Below are positions 8,056 to 15,827 of a DNA stretch of 27,371 bases, in pieces. This DNA comes from OMSK01 sp902492995. GTDB lineage: Bacteria; Bacillota_I; Bacilli_A; RF39; UBA660. Where the stretch lies: positions 1 to 27,371 of the forward strand of contig CABUNR010000016.1 in assembly GCA_902492995.1 (NCBI GenBank), in the 5' to 3' direction. The notes beneath the pieces were generated by a model, which did not search any database, was not told the origin of the DNA, and worked only from the letters and a program-made list of their open reading frames with translations. Position 1 is the first letter of the stretch. Each line of letters starts with the position of its first letter. A program made the translations under genes and the position numbers.

Positions 8056-9717
8056 CTAATTAAAACTACTTCCACCTATAAATTCTCTTATTACAGAGTC
8101 ATTTGGTACCGAATCATTAGGTATAGGTAAAAAGTTTCTAAGTAAATTAATAAGTCTTATTGCTTCTGGGTAATTAGGGTCATCCTCATCTACATTAAAA
8201 AGTAATGGTTCAGCATATACTTTTAATACGCCTATTTCATATACTAATGCTGAGTTAATTACGTAGTCAGCATCATCTTGATAAGGAAAGACATATTTTT
8301 CTTCTCCTTCTCTAATTTCCTTCCACATATGAAGTGTTTCTTTTGCACTTTTTCCTCTATATTTATTATCTCTGACTATTCTTCTTAATTTTCTTGTATC
8401 ACTTGTATGAATTCTATTATGATTATCTATGTTTAATTGTGTTAAAGCACTTATATAAATTTTATATTTAAATCTTCTATCAATTGACATTGTAAGATCA
8501 TCATTTAATCCATGAAGTCCTTCTATTATAATTACATCATTTTTTCCTACTTGCAAATATTTTCCATTATACTCTCTTTTTCCTAATACAAAATTATATT
8601 CTGGAAGTTCTACTTTCTCTCCTTCTAATAATTTAGTTAGGTGTTTGTTAAATAGTGTTACATCAACTGCATCAAGTGATTCTGTATCAAGTTCTCCATT
8701 TGGTAATACTTTTGTTTTATCTCTATCAACAAAATAGTCATCTATTGATATTTGATGTGGTTTTATTCCTTTACTCTCTAAATAAACTTGTAATTTTTTT
8801 GATGTTGTTGTTTTTCCTGATGAGGAAGGTCCTGCTATTAAAACAAGTTTTATGTTTCCTTTTTCATTATATATTCTATCTGCTACTTCTACTAATTGAT
8901 TATTATAATATACTTCAGCGAGTCTTATTAATTCACTATATTTTCCTTTTGATATTATTTCATTTAATTCTGCAGCATTTGTAACATTTATAGTTCTTCC
9001 CCATTTTGTATAATTTAAAAATTTATCAAATAACATTTCATGATGAACATAATCTAGTGTACATTCAGGTGTATAAGTGGTTGGATAATTTAAAACGAAT
9101 CCATTATCTTTTATGTAGGTTAATTTAAAATCATCTATATCTTTTGTTGTATAAGCTAATTTACCATAGAAGTAATCGTAGATATCATCTATTCTATATA
9201 AATTAACATATGTATTACTTATATATTTTAATGCATGTACTTTATCAAATTGTCTTCTTTTTTCAAAATATTTAATTGCATCAAATCTTGATACACTCAT
9301 TTTTTGAATTTTTAAATCCATATTTGATATTTCTCTCATTTTTTCTTCTATTCGGTCTACTACTGGTTTATCTAAATCGCATCCAATTATTTCACAATAA
9401 AATCCTTTATCAATAGAGTGTTCTATAACAACTTCTACATTGTCACCCAATAATTTTTTTACAGCTACTATTAATAAAAATTGACATGTTCTACCATATA
9501 TACTATTTCCTACGCCGCTTGATCTATCATAAAAATCAACATTATAACTACGATTTATTGGTTCATTTAATTCGACCATATCGTTATCTACTTTACCAAT
9601 TAATATTGGATAATTAAAATAATTAGAAAATGCATCACTTATTTCTTTTAATTTAACTCCTGCTTCAAATTCTTTTACTTCAATATCTCTAAAATTTATT
9701 TTTATTGTTTTAGACAT
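8056..9717 (-). CDS. Nucleoside (uridine) kinase-like protein with N-terminal TGS/ThrRS-type domains
   Basis: A 553-residue fusion. Residues about 1-60 resemble a TGS domain, and about 65-200 resemble the threonyl-tRNA-synthetase editing-type second additional domain (STVD-like IEHSIDKGFYCEI, then YFEKRRQFDKVHALKY). The C-terminal half is a P-loop uridine kinase/phosphoribulokinase domain: Walker A GPSSSGKT at 296-303, IDDYFVDRDKT for substrate binding, and IIIEGLHGLND as Walker B region. This architecture is a known but poorly characterised clostridial/Bacilli family annotated as nucleoside kinase; the substrate is not proven. GAGGGA precedes the ATG. It is first in an operon with gap and diverges from clpP. 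Confidence 0.85.
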   Translation of the reverse strand: MSKTIKINFRDIEVKEFEAGVKLKEISDAFSNYFNYPILIGKVDNDMVELNEPINRSYNVDFYDRSSGVGNSIYGRTCQFLLIVAVKKLLGDNVEVVIEHSIDKGFYCEIIGCDLDKPVVDRIEEKMREISNMDLKIQKMSVSRFDAIKYFEKRRQFDKVHALKYISNTYVNLYRIDDIYDYFYGKLAYTTKDIDDFKLTYIKDNGFVLNYPTTYTPECTLDYVHHEMLFDKFLNYTKWGRTINVTNAAELNEIISKGKYSELIRLAEVYYNNQLVEVADRIYNEKGNIKLVLIAGPSSSGKTTTSKKLQVYLESKGIKPHQISIDDYFVDRDKTKVLPNGELDTESLDAVDVTLFNKHLTKLLEGEKVELPEYNFVLGKREYNGKYLQVGKNDVIIIEGLHGLNDDLTMSIDRRFKYKIYISALTQLNIDNHNRIHTSDTRKLRRIVRDNKYRGKSAKETLHMWKEIREGEEKYVFPYQDDADYVINSALVYEIGVLKVYAEPLLFNVDEDDPNYPEAIRLINLLRNFLPIPNDSVPNDSVIREFIGGSSFN

Positions 9718-9746
9718 GTTATCCCTCTATTCTTTATATCATATCA

Positions 9747-9775
9747 ATTATATCAATAATTTATTATTTTGTCAC
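9747..9775 (-). promoter_or_regulatory. Promoter of the nucleoside kinase-gap operon
   Basis: GTGACA (9775-9770), 17-bp spacer, perfect TATAAT (9752-9747). Its -35 lies on the same bases as the clpP -35 on the other strand. Confidence 0.7.
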
Positions 9776-9798
9776 ATATTTTGATGAATAAATATTAT
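9769..9798 (+). promoter_or_regulatory. Promoter of clpP
   Basis: TTGTCA (9769-9774), 18-bp spacer, TATTAT (9793-9798); predicted start near 9805. I see no CtsR-type GGTCAAA repeats or CIRCE element here, so classic heat-shock control is not evident. Confidence 0.65.
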
Positions 9799-9835
9799 AT
9801 TTTCTACTATTATAAATATAGAGAGGGTGTGTAAT

Positions 9836-10405
9836 ATGAATTTAGTACCTACAGTAATTGAAAGAAGCAGTAATGGTGAGAGAAGTTATGATATATATTC
9901 TAGACTTTTAAAAGATAGAATTATCATTTTAAATGATGAGATTACAGATGTTAATTCAAATATTGTAATAGCTGAACTTTTGTATTTAGATTCAATTAAT
10001 CATGATGATATAAGTATCTATATTAATTCCCCTGGTGGAAGTGTAACAGCTGGTATGGCAATATATGACACTATGAATTTTATTAAAAGTGATGTTTCTA
10101 CTATATGTGTAGGTATGGCTGCATCTATGGCTGCTTTCTTACTTTCTAGTGGAAAACCTGGAAAAAGATTTTGTTTACCTAATGGTGAAGTAATGATTCA
10201 TCAACCACTTGGTGGAGTTCAAGGACAAGCAACAGAAATAAAAATTGCGGCTGAAAGAATCTTAAAATTAAGAGAAAAACTAAATAAGTTGTTAGCAAAG
10301 AACACAAAACAGGATTTAAAAAGAATAGAAAAAGATACTGAAAGAGATTATTTTTTAAGTGCTAAAGAAGCACTTGATTATGGTCTTATAGATAAAATAT
10401 TATAG
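9836..10405 (+). CDS. clpP: ATP-dependent Clp protease proteolytic subunit
   Basis: A 189-residue serine protease that forms the double-heptamer chamber used by ClpX/ClpC for regulated protein degradation in the cytosol. Catalytic triad Ser97 (GMAASMAA), His122 (MIHQPLGG) and Asp171 (ERDYFLSA) are all present, and the N-terminal PTVIERSSNGERSYDIYSRLL is the usual ClpP start. The ATG at 9836 is preferred over the in-frame GTG at 9827, because GAGAGGG (9821-9827) is then eight nt upstream; the GTG overlaps the ribosome site. It stands alone; the next gene, rpsD, has its own promoter 9 bp after the clpP stop. No convincing terminator is visible between them. Confidence 0.97.
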   Translation: MNLVPTVIERSSNGERSYDIYSRLLKDRIIILNDEITDVNSNIVIAELLYLDSINHDDISIYINSPGGSVTAGMAIYDTMNFIKSDVSTICVGMAASMAAFLLSSGKPGKRFCLPNGEVMIHQPLGGVQGQATEIKIAAERILKLREKLNKLLAKNTKQDLKRIEKDTERDYFLSAKEALDYGLIDKIL

Positions 10406-10413
10406 TATTTCTA

Positions 10414-10442
10414 TTGACTTATACTCAATTTTAGCATATAAT
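10414..10442 (+). promoter_or_regulatory. Promoter of rpsD
   Basis: TTGACT (10414-10419), 17-bp spacer, perfect TATAAT (10437-10442); predicted start near 10449, giving a leader of about 150 nt. Confidence 0.85.
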
Positions 10443-10448
10443 TATAAC

Positions 10449-10596
10449 TGCGTATTCATCTAGCAGCTTTCTTTGAATTTTATAACGTGTTTATTACATT
10501 GGTTATTAGTAACTTTAGCTGCAAAGCGAAGATATTTAAATAAACACCCTATAATTTGACAAAGAACTCTGATGTATATGAAATATAGAAGGAGGA
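10449..10596 (+). promoter_or_regulatory. rpsD leader RNA with predicted pseudoknot (S4 autoregulatory type)
   Basis: Two crossing helices are seen: GCAGCT (10463-10468) with AGCTGC (10517-10522), and the 9-bp GTGTTTATT (10487-10495) with AATAAACAC (10539-10547). Inside is a small hairpin GTTA/TAAC (10502-10505 and 10510-10513). Because each helix has one strand between the strands of the other, the fold is a pseudoknot. Bacillus rpsD is known to be repressed by S4 binding a leader pseudoknot, so the role here is inferred from position and topology. The ribosome site AGAAGGAGG lies further downstream at 10587-10595. Confidence 0.7.
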
Positions 10597-10601
10597 ATTA
10601 T

Positions 10602-11204
10602 ATGTCAAGATATACTGGTTCTACATACAGAAAATCTCGTCGTTTTGGATTCTCTGTTTTAGAAAATGGTAAAGAACTTACAAAAAAACCATATGCTCCA
10701 GGTCAACATGGTAACGATCGTCGTAAAAAATTATCTGACTATGGTACACAATTACAAGAAAAACAAAAAGTTAGATTTATGTATGGAGTAAATGAAAAAC
10801 AATTCAAAAAAATATTTAATGATGCAGGAAAAATGAAAGGTGTTCATGGTGAAAATTTCTTAAGATTACTAGAAAGTCGTTTAGACAATTTAGTTTATCG
10901 TATGGGATTTGCTTCTACTAGAAGAGCAGCTAGACAACTTGTTAACCACGGTCACATTACTGTTAATGGTAAAAAAGTTGATATTCCATCATATAGAGTT
11001 AAACCTGGTGATGTTATCTCATTAAAAGAACAATCAATGAATCATCCAGCTGTTGTTGCTTCATTAGAAAACGTTAATAATCGTGTTGAATTTGTTACAT
11101 TTGATGATAAGAAAAAAGCTGGTACTTATGTAAGAATGCCAGAAAGAAGCGAATTAAATGCTGATATAAATGAATCATTAATAGTTGAATTCTATAACAG
11201 ATAA
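10602..11204 (+). CDS. rpsD: 30S ribosomal protein S4
   Basis: A 200-residue primary 16S-binding protein, the standard length for Bacilli. It begins MSRYTGSTYRKSRRFG, contains the KPYAPGQHG segment and an S4 RNA-binding domain around residues 92-155 (RLLESRLDNLVYRMG, then RAARQLVNHGHITVNG), and ends ESLIVEFYNR. The N-terminus is of the zinc-free type, lacking the Cys cluster. The ATG at 10602 is chosen over the upstream in-frame ATG at 10572: AGAAGGAGG sits six nt before it and the product then starts as in other S4 proteins. It is monocistronic, with its own promoter, structured leader and terminator. Codons such as CGT and AAC are more frequent than in neighbours, as expected for high expression. 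Confidence 0.98.
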   Translation: MSRYTGSTYRKSRRFGFSVLENGKELTKKPYAPGQHGNDRRKKLSDYGTQLQEKQKVRFMYGVNEKQFKKIFNDAGKMKGVHGENFLRLLESRLDNLVYRMGFASTRRAARQLVNHGHITVNGKKVDIPSYRVKPGDVISLKEQSMNHPAVVASLENVNNRVEFVTFDDKKKAGTYVRMPERSELNADINESLIVEFYNR

Positions 11205-11227
11205 GAGCTTAAGCTCTTATTTTTTTA
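11201..11227 (+). terminator. Terminator of rpsD
   Basis: The 20-bp perfect palindrome from ATAAGAGCTT to AAGCTCTTAT (11201-11220) is followed by a T-run. It contains the rpsD stop codon. Confidence 0.9.
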
Positions 11228-11228
11228 T

Positions 11229-11254
11229 AAAAAAAATAGAACTAAGTTCTATTT
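11229..11254 (-). terminator. Terminator for minus-strand transcription entering from 11.5 kb
   Basis: Nine-bp stem AAATAGAAC/GTTCTATTT with a 3-nt loop; on the minus strand it is followed by a T-run. It lies about 20 bp past the stop of the pseudogene remnant and probably once ended that gene; it can now end HerA transcripts. Confidence 0.8.
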
Positions 11255-11272
11255 ATAAAATTATATATTAAT

Positions 11273-11495
11273 TTATTTTAAACTTATTAATGTTATTTTA
11301 GCATATCCATTTCCTTTTTTTGCATAATTACTTGTTGGAGTTTCAGATACATCTTTTACACTAATGGTTTTTGTATTTTCATTGCTTTATTTATTAACTT
11401 AGAGTTACCGATATATGAAGATCCACTTCCAGAATTACCAACATTATGATAAGTAGAAATACAATAATAAACTCCAGCCCGCCACCATTAAATTT
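11273..11495 (-). pseudogene. C-terminal remnant of a glycine-rich surface protein, frameshifted
   Basis: This stretch has no intact ORF, but minus-strand reading in three joined frames gives a coherent C-terminus: FNGGG (11492-11478), a one-base shift, then AGVYYCISTYHNVGNSGSG and SSYIGNSKLINKA, a second shift near 11375-11390, then NTKTISVKDVSETPTS and NYAKKGNGYAKITLISLK with stop at 11273-11275. The GGG...GSSYIGN...GNGYAKIT layout is the usual end of large glycine-rich extracellular proteins found in gut Bacillota, often with prepilin-type N-termini. The 5' part is absent: the remnant begins about five bases after the HerA stop. Frame changes could in principle be sequencing errors, but the missing upstream part cannot. 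Confidence 0.75.
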
Positions 11496-11500
11496 ATAAA

Positions 11501-13273
11501 TTACCTTTTTTCAACAAACCATGTATTAATTAAATCACAACTACTACTTGATGGCGCTGGATTTGGCATATCCATACGGATCAATACAGGAACATTAAAT
11601 GCACTACCAAATGCTACACAATTACCAGGTTGTAATATTCTAAGCCTTTTTATTATTTCATTTGTTACATTAGGAAGCATTTCTTTTATATATTCAACAT
11701 CCTTTGGATGTAACATTTTAAATATTAAGAAATTACTACATTGTGATATAGCTGTTTCAGAAAGTTCACTAGGTCTTTGAGAAATAAATCCCATTAAAAC
11801 TCCATATTTTCTTCCCTCTTTTGTAATTCGCTCAAATATATTATATCCAAGTAAGAAATTATCATTATCATTTTGAACATATCTATGTGCTTCTTCTAAT
11901 ATTATATGAAATGGAAATGACCCTCTATTTTCTAACTCTTTAGCATAATCAAATAACATTTTAGAATAAATTTTCGTTATTGTTTTAGCTAATCTATCAT
12001 CAATATAATTTATATTAAAATTAATTATTTGAGCTTTTCTTCCATTTGGAGCAGTTAATAATTTTCTTATATAATCCCTTTTTGTTATATATTCTGGATA
12101 AGTAAAATATAATGCTTCATCACTATTTACAAGGGAATGTAATCTTACCTTTAATATATTTGCTTCATCATATATTTTATCGCTTTTTAAAACTCCTTCT
12201 TCAATTAAAGCAAAATCAAATGCATCTTTTAAATCATTTAATGTATATTTAAAACTTCCATCTGGTAAATTAAGTTCATAATCATCAGTTAAATATGATT
12301 TAAAGAAATTCATAATAAGTTCCATTTCCCTTATTTTACCAGTTGCATCTAAATTAAAACATTTACTTATTTCTCTACTATAACCAGGTTGTTCTACCAT
12401 TGAATTTAAATTTAACTCAGTTGTATTATAATATGATAACACGGAAAATATTTGATCCCTTATTTGCGATGATTCTCTACCACTTGATAATATATCAAGT
12501 AAAGATCTTGCTATAATGTCATTTTTTATTTTTAAAACTTCTTTTTCTTCTTTAGCAAATACGGTTACTAATTTTAATGCTTTTTCAATTATTGGTAGTT
12601 GAGAATGTTTAGTTGCACCTAAAAGTAAAGCAATATCATCTGCTTTAAGTAGCCAAGGTGGAATTCTAAGAAGTTCTGTATCTGTTGTATTTGGATTTGT
12701 TGTATAAGCTTTAAAACTTATTTCATTTACAACTTCATTTAAATTTTTTAAGGCATTATGATATTCTCCATATGCATCAAACATAAAAATACTTGATCTA
12801 TATGGTATATATGTTTTTTTGCTAAATAAATTTTGAATTATTCTTGATACACTACATGATTTACCACTTCCAGTTGATCCAAATATAGCAAAGTGTTCAC
12901 TAAAAAAATCATTTATATCTACACATATATCAACACCATCATATATCGTACTTTTTCCAATATATAAATGTTTATTTTCTAAATATTCTTCCTTACTAAT
13001 TATTCCTTTTACCTTTTCTTTAGGTACCAATTCAATTATTGCTTTAAAAGAAGGTTTTTTTATAACACCAAAAACAAACTTTTCATTTATTATTTCCCCT
13101 AATAAATTAATATCAGCTGTTTGTTTTTCTATATTTGTTATCTCCCCTATATATTTTCTATCATCATCTTGCATACTTACAAGTAAATTAGATAAACTTC
13201 CTACTTTATCTACTTCTATTTCTAATTTTATTTTAACTGTATTATCTTCTATAGAAATTATCTTTCCTAGCAT
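11501..13273 (-). CDS. HerA-like (DUF87) DNA-translocating ATPase
   Basis: A 590-residue HerA/FtsK-class P-loop ATPase. An N-terminal beta-barrel (HAS-barrel-like, about residues 1-95) precedes Walker A GSTGSGKS at 132-139; FMFDAYGEYHN follows as a conserved second motif. A helical insertion covers about 200-400, Walker B is HIILEEAH at 456-463, and the SQRPSE motif is at about 498-503. HerA hexamers pump or unwind DNA, usually with the NurA nuclease in archaea or with Sir2/DUF4297-type effectors in bacterial defence; no such partner is in the window. I start at the ATG at 13273 with AGGTGAT upstream; the longer frame to 13348 would run back through a terminator and overlap yqeH. A TATAAT lies just upstream at about 13285-13295 but no clear -35. 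Confidence 0.85.
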   Translation of the reverse strand: MLGKIISIEDNTVKIKLEIEVDKVGSLSNLLVSMQDDDRKYIGEITNIEKQTADINLLGEIINEKFVFGVIKKPSFKAIIELVPKEKVKGIISKEEYLENKHLYIGKSTIYDGVDICVDINDFFSEHFAIFGSTGSGKSCSVSRIIQNLFSKKTYIPYRSSIFMFDAYGEYHNALKNLNEVVNEISFKAYTTNPNTTDTELLRIPPWLLKADDIALLLGATKHSQLPIIEKALKLVTVFAKEEKEVLKIKNDIIARSLLDILSSGRESSQIRDQIFSVLSYYNTTELNLNSMVEQPGYSREISKCFNLDATGKIREMELIMNFFKSYLTDDYELNLPDGSFKYTLNDLKDAFDFALIEEGVLKSDKIYDEANILKVRLHSLVNSDEALYFTYPEYITKRDYIRKLLTAPNGRKAQIINFNINYIDDRLAKTITKIYSKMLFDYAKELENRGSFPFHIILEEAHRYVQNDNDNFLLGYNIFERITKEGRKYGVLMGFISQRPSELSETAISQCSNFLIFKMLHPKDVEYIKEMLPNVTNEIIKRLRILQPGNCVAFGSAFNVPVLIRMDMPNPAPSSSSCDLINTWFVEKR

Positions 13274-13308
13274 ACTATCACCTATTATAATTATATCATT
13301 TTTTTTAT

Positions 13309-13335
13309 AAAAAAAAAGTCTATATAAGACTTTTT
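13309..13335 (-). terminator. Terminator of the yqeG-yqeH operon
   Basis: AAGTCT, 5-nt loop, AGACTT (13332-13327 and 13321-13316), followed on the minus strand by nine T's. The yqeH TAG stop (13322-13320) is inside the hairpin. Confidence 0.8.
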
Positions 13336-14300
13336 CTTGTATAAACATCTACTTTATCTAATGTATATATTATTATTTTTGAATTTTTTACAATCTTTAT
13401 AAAACCTAGTCCATTAATTACAATATCTGTATTATCTTGAACATCAAATTCATGCTTTTTTAAATTATTTAGTTTATCATTATCTTTATAATATCTTTTG
13501 AATTCTAAATTATTTGACATATAAAAAGTTAAACTATTGTTTTTATTTATTTCTACTTTAAGTAATTCATCTACTACTATCGATTGTTTTGTTTTTATTT
13601 GATATGTTTTCGGTTTTATTTCACAATTTGGAATTATTTTTTTTAATTTTTTTAAATCTACATTATTTATTATATTTCCTTCATCCAATAATCCAGGAGT
13701 ATCTATTAATTTTATATCATTTAAATTTATTTCAATTGTATCTAATGTAGTTGAAGGTAAAAAACTCGTTGTTATATTAGAATACAGATTTGAATAATGA
13801 TATATTAATTTATTTATTAATGATGATTTACCAGCATTTGTAAAACCTATTACATATATATCATCTGTTTTATTTTCTTTTATTTTTTTATATAATAAAT
13901 CAAAATTATAGTTTGTTTTACTACTTACTATTACTTTATCTATAATATTTAATTTATAATTATTAAAATAATCTTCTAAATTTTTATCATATACTGACAA
14001 TGGAATAATATCTCTTTTTGTTAGAACAAGTAATATTTTATTTTTTAAATATTTATTTATTATTTCTAAATCTTTACCGATATTAAATAAATCTACTACT
14101 AATACTACTAATGAACTATTTGGTATTGATTTTAATATTTTAATATAATCATCATTATTTTTATCTACTAATTTATAATCATTATAATGTTTTATTCTAA
14201 AACATCTTTCACAATATTTTGAATCTGAATTTTTGGTATATCCTACTTTTTCTTTTGATTCTGTTTGTAAAAATGCCCCGCAACCTATACACTTATTCAT
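13320..14300 (-). CDS. yqeH: YqeH-type circularly permuted GTPase, 30S assembly factor
   Basis: A 326-residue GTPase, somewhat shorter than Bacillus YqeH (about 366). An N-terminal zinc finger uses Cys4, Cys7, Cys30 and Cys33. GTPase motifs occur in permuted order: G4 as TKRD (94-97), G5 VSSKTN (125-130), G1 GFTNAGKSS (152-160), then G3 DTPGL (200-204), which identifies the YqeH/YlqF class. The C-terminal part is a divergent beta-rich RNA-binding region. YqeH is needed for small-subunit assembly. It overlaps the end of yqeG by eight nt, indicating translational coupling, and is the last gene of the pair. Confidence 0.95.
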   Translation of the reverse strand: MNKCIGCGAFLQTESKEKVGYTKNSDSKYCERCFRIKHYNDYKLVDKNNDDYIKILKSIPNSSLVVLVVDLFNIGKDLEIINKYLKNKILLVLTKRDIIPLSVYDKNLEDYFNNYKLNIIDKVIVSSKTNYNFDLLYKKIKENKTDDIYVIGFTNAGKSSLINKLIYHYSNLYSNITTSFLPSTTLDTIEINLNDIKLIDTPGLLDEGNIINNVDLKKLKKIIPNCEIKPKTYQIKTKQSIVVDELLKVEINKNNSLTFYMSNNLEFKRYYKDNDKLNNLKKHEFDVQDNTDIVINGLGFIKIVKNSKIIIYTLDKVDVYTRKSLI

Positions 14301-14814
14301 AATATTTTCCTTTTTTAAATAAATTATTATCCCTAAGTTTTCTCATTATTCTTTTTTCTCTAAAGCGGTTTGGTTTTGTAAAAAATGGATCTTTTGGCTC
14401 TAATGGAGTCGTTAAAATAGTTGTAATACCCACATTATTTCCACCAACTATGTCTGTTAATATTTGATCACCAATAATAGCAACCTCATTTATATCATAT
14501 TTATACATATTTAGTACTTTATTAAAATTTTTAATTCTAGGTTTTCTTGCACTACCAAAAATATCTACATTTAATTCTTCTTTAAATTTACTTAATCTCA
14601 TTTTAGGGCTGTTTGAAAAAATAATAATTTTAAAACCTTTTTGTTTTAATTTATAAAATAATTCTTTTGTTTCAATTCTAGGTTCTTTTTCTCTAAATGG
14701 TACAATTGTATTATCTAAATCAAATAAAAGACATTTTATTCCTAAACTTTTTAATTTATCATAATTTATTTCATATATATTTTTTTTATAAATATCTGGT
14801 AAGTACTTCTCCAT
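14293..14814 (-). CDS. yqeG: YqeG family HAD phosphatase (subfamily IIIA)
   Basis: A 173-residue HAD-superfamily phosphatase. Motif I FDLDNT has Asp32 and Asp34, motif II is FSNSP (Ser68), the conserved Lys lies in SARKPR (about 91), and motif IV GDQILTD ends at residue 121. The short cap-less layout matches YqeG; its substrate is not established, though a phosphatidylglycerophosphatase role is known for plant and some bacterial relatives. The start is supported by GGAGG seven nt or so upstream. Placement directly before yqeH is the conserved Bacillota order. The genes that normally follow (aroE, yqeI, nadD) are missing; a HerA gene is there instead. Confidence 0.92.
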   Translation of the reverse strand: MEKYLPDIYKKNIYEINYDKLKSLGIKCLLFDLDNTIVPFREKEPRIETKELFYKLKQKGFKIIIFSNSPKMRLSKFKEELNVDIFGSARKPRIKNFNKVLNMYKYDINEVAIIGDQILTDIVGGNNVGITTILTTPLEPKDPFFTKPNRFREKRIMRKLRDNNLFKKGKYYE

Positions 14815-14856
14815 ATGTATTCCTCCATATAAATTATTTTAACATATATAAGTATT

Positions 14857-14884
14857 AAAAAAAAGAGTTCTTAAAAAAACTCTT
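14857..14884 (-). terminator. Terminator of the pcrA-microprotein-nucleotidyltransferase operon
   Basis: AAGAGTT / AACTCTT stem (14884-14878 and 14869-14863) with an 8-nt loop, followed by an eight-T run; directly after the stop at 14885. Confidence 0.8.
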
Positions 14885-15817
14885 TTATTTTTTTATATAA
14901 ATTTTATTTTTACTCCAAAGATCAAGAGGATATTCACCATTATCAACTAATTTTTTTAATGATGTTTTAACATTTTCTGTATCCTCTTTATATGTAACTC
15001 CATACCATGTTGCATTAGTTTTTAAAACAGTACATTCTATATAATTGTCTTCTATTGCATTTAATAATACATCTGGTATTAAATATTCGCACTTTTCTAA
15101 ATTATCTTTATTTTCTTCTAAAAAAATTGGAAATTTTTTTTCGATATATTCAAAAATACTTGGAGTAAATAATAACATATTCATAGATACAATAGTATCT
15201 TCACTAACCATAAATGGTTTTGTATTATTTAAAGGAGATGCTATTATACCTTCATCTATTTTAGAAACATTACTCTCTATTATTTTAATTAATTTATCTT
15301 CTTTTACTTCACAAACGCCTCTTTTTACAGCACCATTTTCTGTAATCGTATTTTTTACTTTGTATCCTATCATACCATATTTATTTTGATTATCTAAATT
15401 TTTTAAAAATTTTGCTCCCTCATTAAAAGCATCTCTACCATAAAAGTCATCTGAATTAATAATCATAAATGGTTCATTTATTTTATCTTTACAACAAAGA
15501 ATTGCATGAGCCGTTCCTAATGGTTTAACTCTATCTTTTGGCAATTCAACATTAGTTGGAACATTGTCATTTTTTTGAAAGCAATATTCAACATTTACAT
15601 ATGGTTCTACTCTACTTCCTATTGTTTGTTTAAAAATTTCATAATTTTCTTCTTTTATCAAAAAGATTACTTTATTAAATCCTGCTTTTATTGCATCGTA
15701 AACAGAATAATCTATTATAAATTCATCATTTGGTCCCATTGGGGTAATTTGTTTAAGTCCCCCAAAACGACTTCCCATTCCAGCTGCTAAAACTACTAGT
15801 GTAATATTTTTATTCAT
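14885..15817 (-). CDS. Sugar-phosphate nucleotidyltransferase family protein
   Basis: A 310-residue member of the nucleotidyl transferase (RmlA/GalU-like) fold, which joins a sugar-1-phosphate to an NTP. The signature AAGMGSRFGGLKQ is at about residues 11-23, the metal Asp pair is in INSDDFYG, and PLGTAHAI binds the nucleotide base. The C-terminal part, about 220-310, is compact with the conserved TWYGVTYKEDTENVK segment, typical of a standalone family common in gut Bacillota. Exact sugar and nucleotide cannot be read from sequence. The ATG at 15817 is preferred over the one at 15838, because AGGAGA is eight nt upstream and the longer form overlaps the preceding microprotein. It is last in an operon with pcrA. 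Confidence 0.88.
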   Translation of the reverse strand: MNKNITLVVLAAGMGSRFGGLKQITPMGPNDEFIIDYSVYDAIKAGFNKVIFLIKEENYEIFKQTIGSRVEPYVNVEYCFQKNDNVPTNVELPKDRVKPLGTAHAILCCKDKINEPFMIINSDDFYGRDAFNEGAKFLKNLDNQNKYGMIGYKVKNTITENGAVKRGVCEVKEDKLIKIIESNVSKIDEGIIASPLNNTKPFMVSEDTIVSMNMLLFTPSIFEYIEKKFPIFLEENKDNLEKCEYLIPDVLLNAIEDNYIECTVLKTNATWYGVTYKEDTENVKTSLKKLVDNGEYPLDLWSKNKIYIKK

Positions 15818-15827
15818 AAATCTTCTC

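Noticed and set aside
8043..8075. Longer GAPDH start giving 11 extra residues
   Set aside because: It overlaps the upstream kinase gene, and the ATG at 8042 has the ribosome site and the family-typical N-terminus.
9720..9835. CtsR or HrcA control of clpP
   Set aside because: No GGTCAAA tandem and no CIRCE inverted repeat is present in the intergenic region.
10572..10601. Longer rpsD start
   Set aside because: The extra codons translate the Shine-Dalgarno sequence itself; S4 begins MSRYTGS at 10602.
13274..13348. Longer HerA start
   Set aside because: It would include the yqeH terminator and the end of yqeH; AGGTGAT precedes the ATG at 13273.
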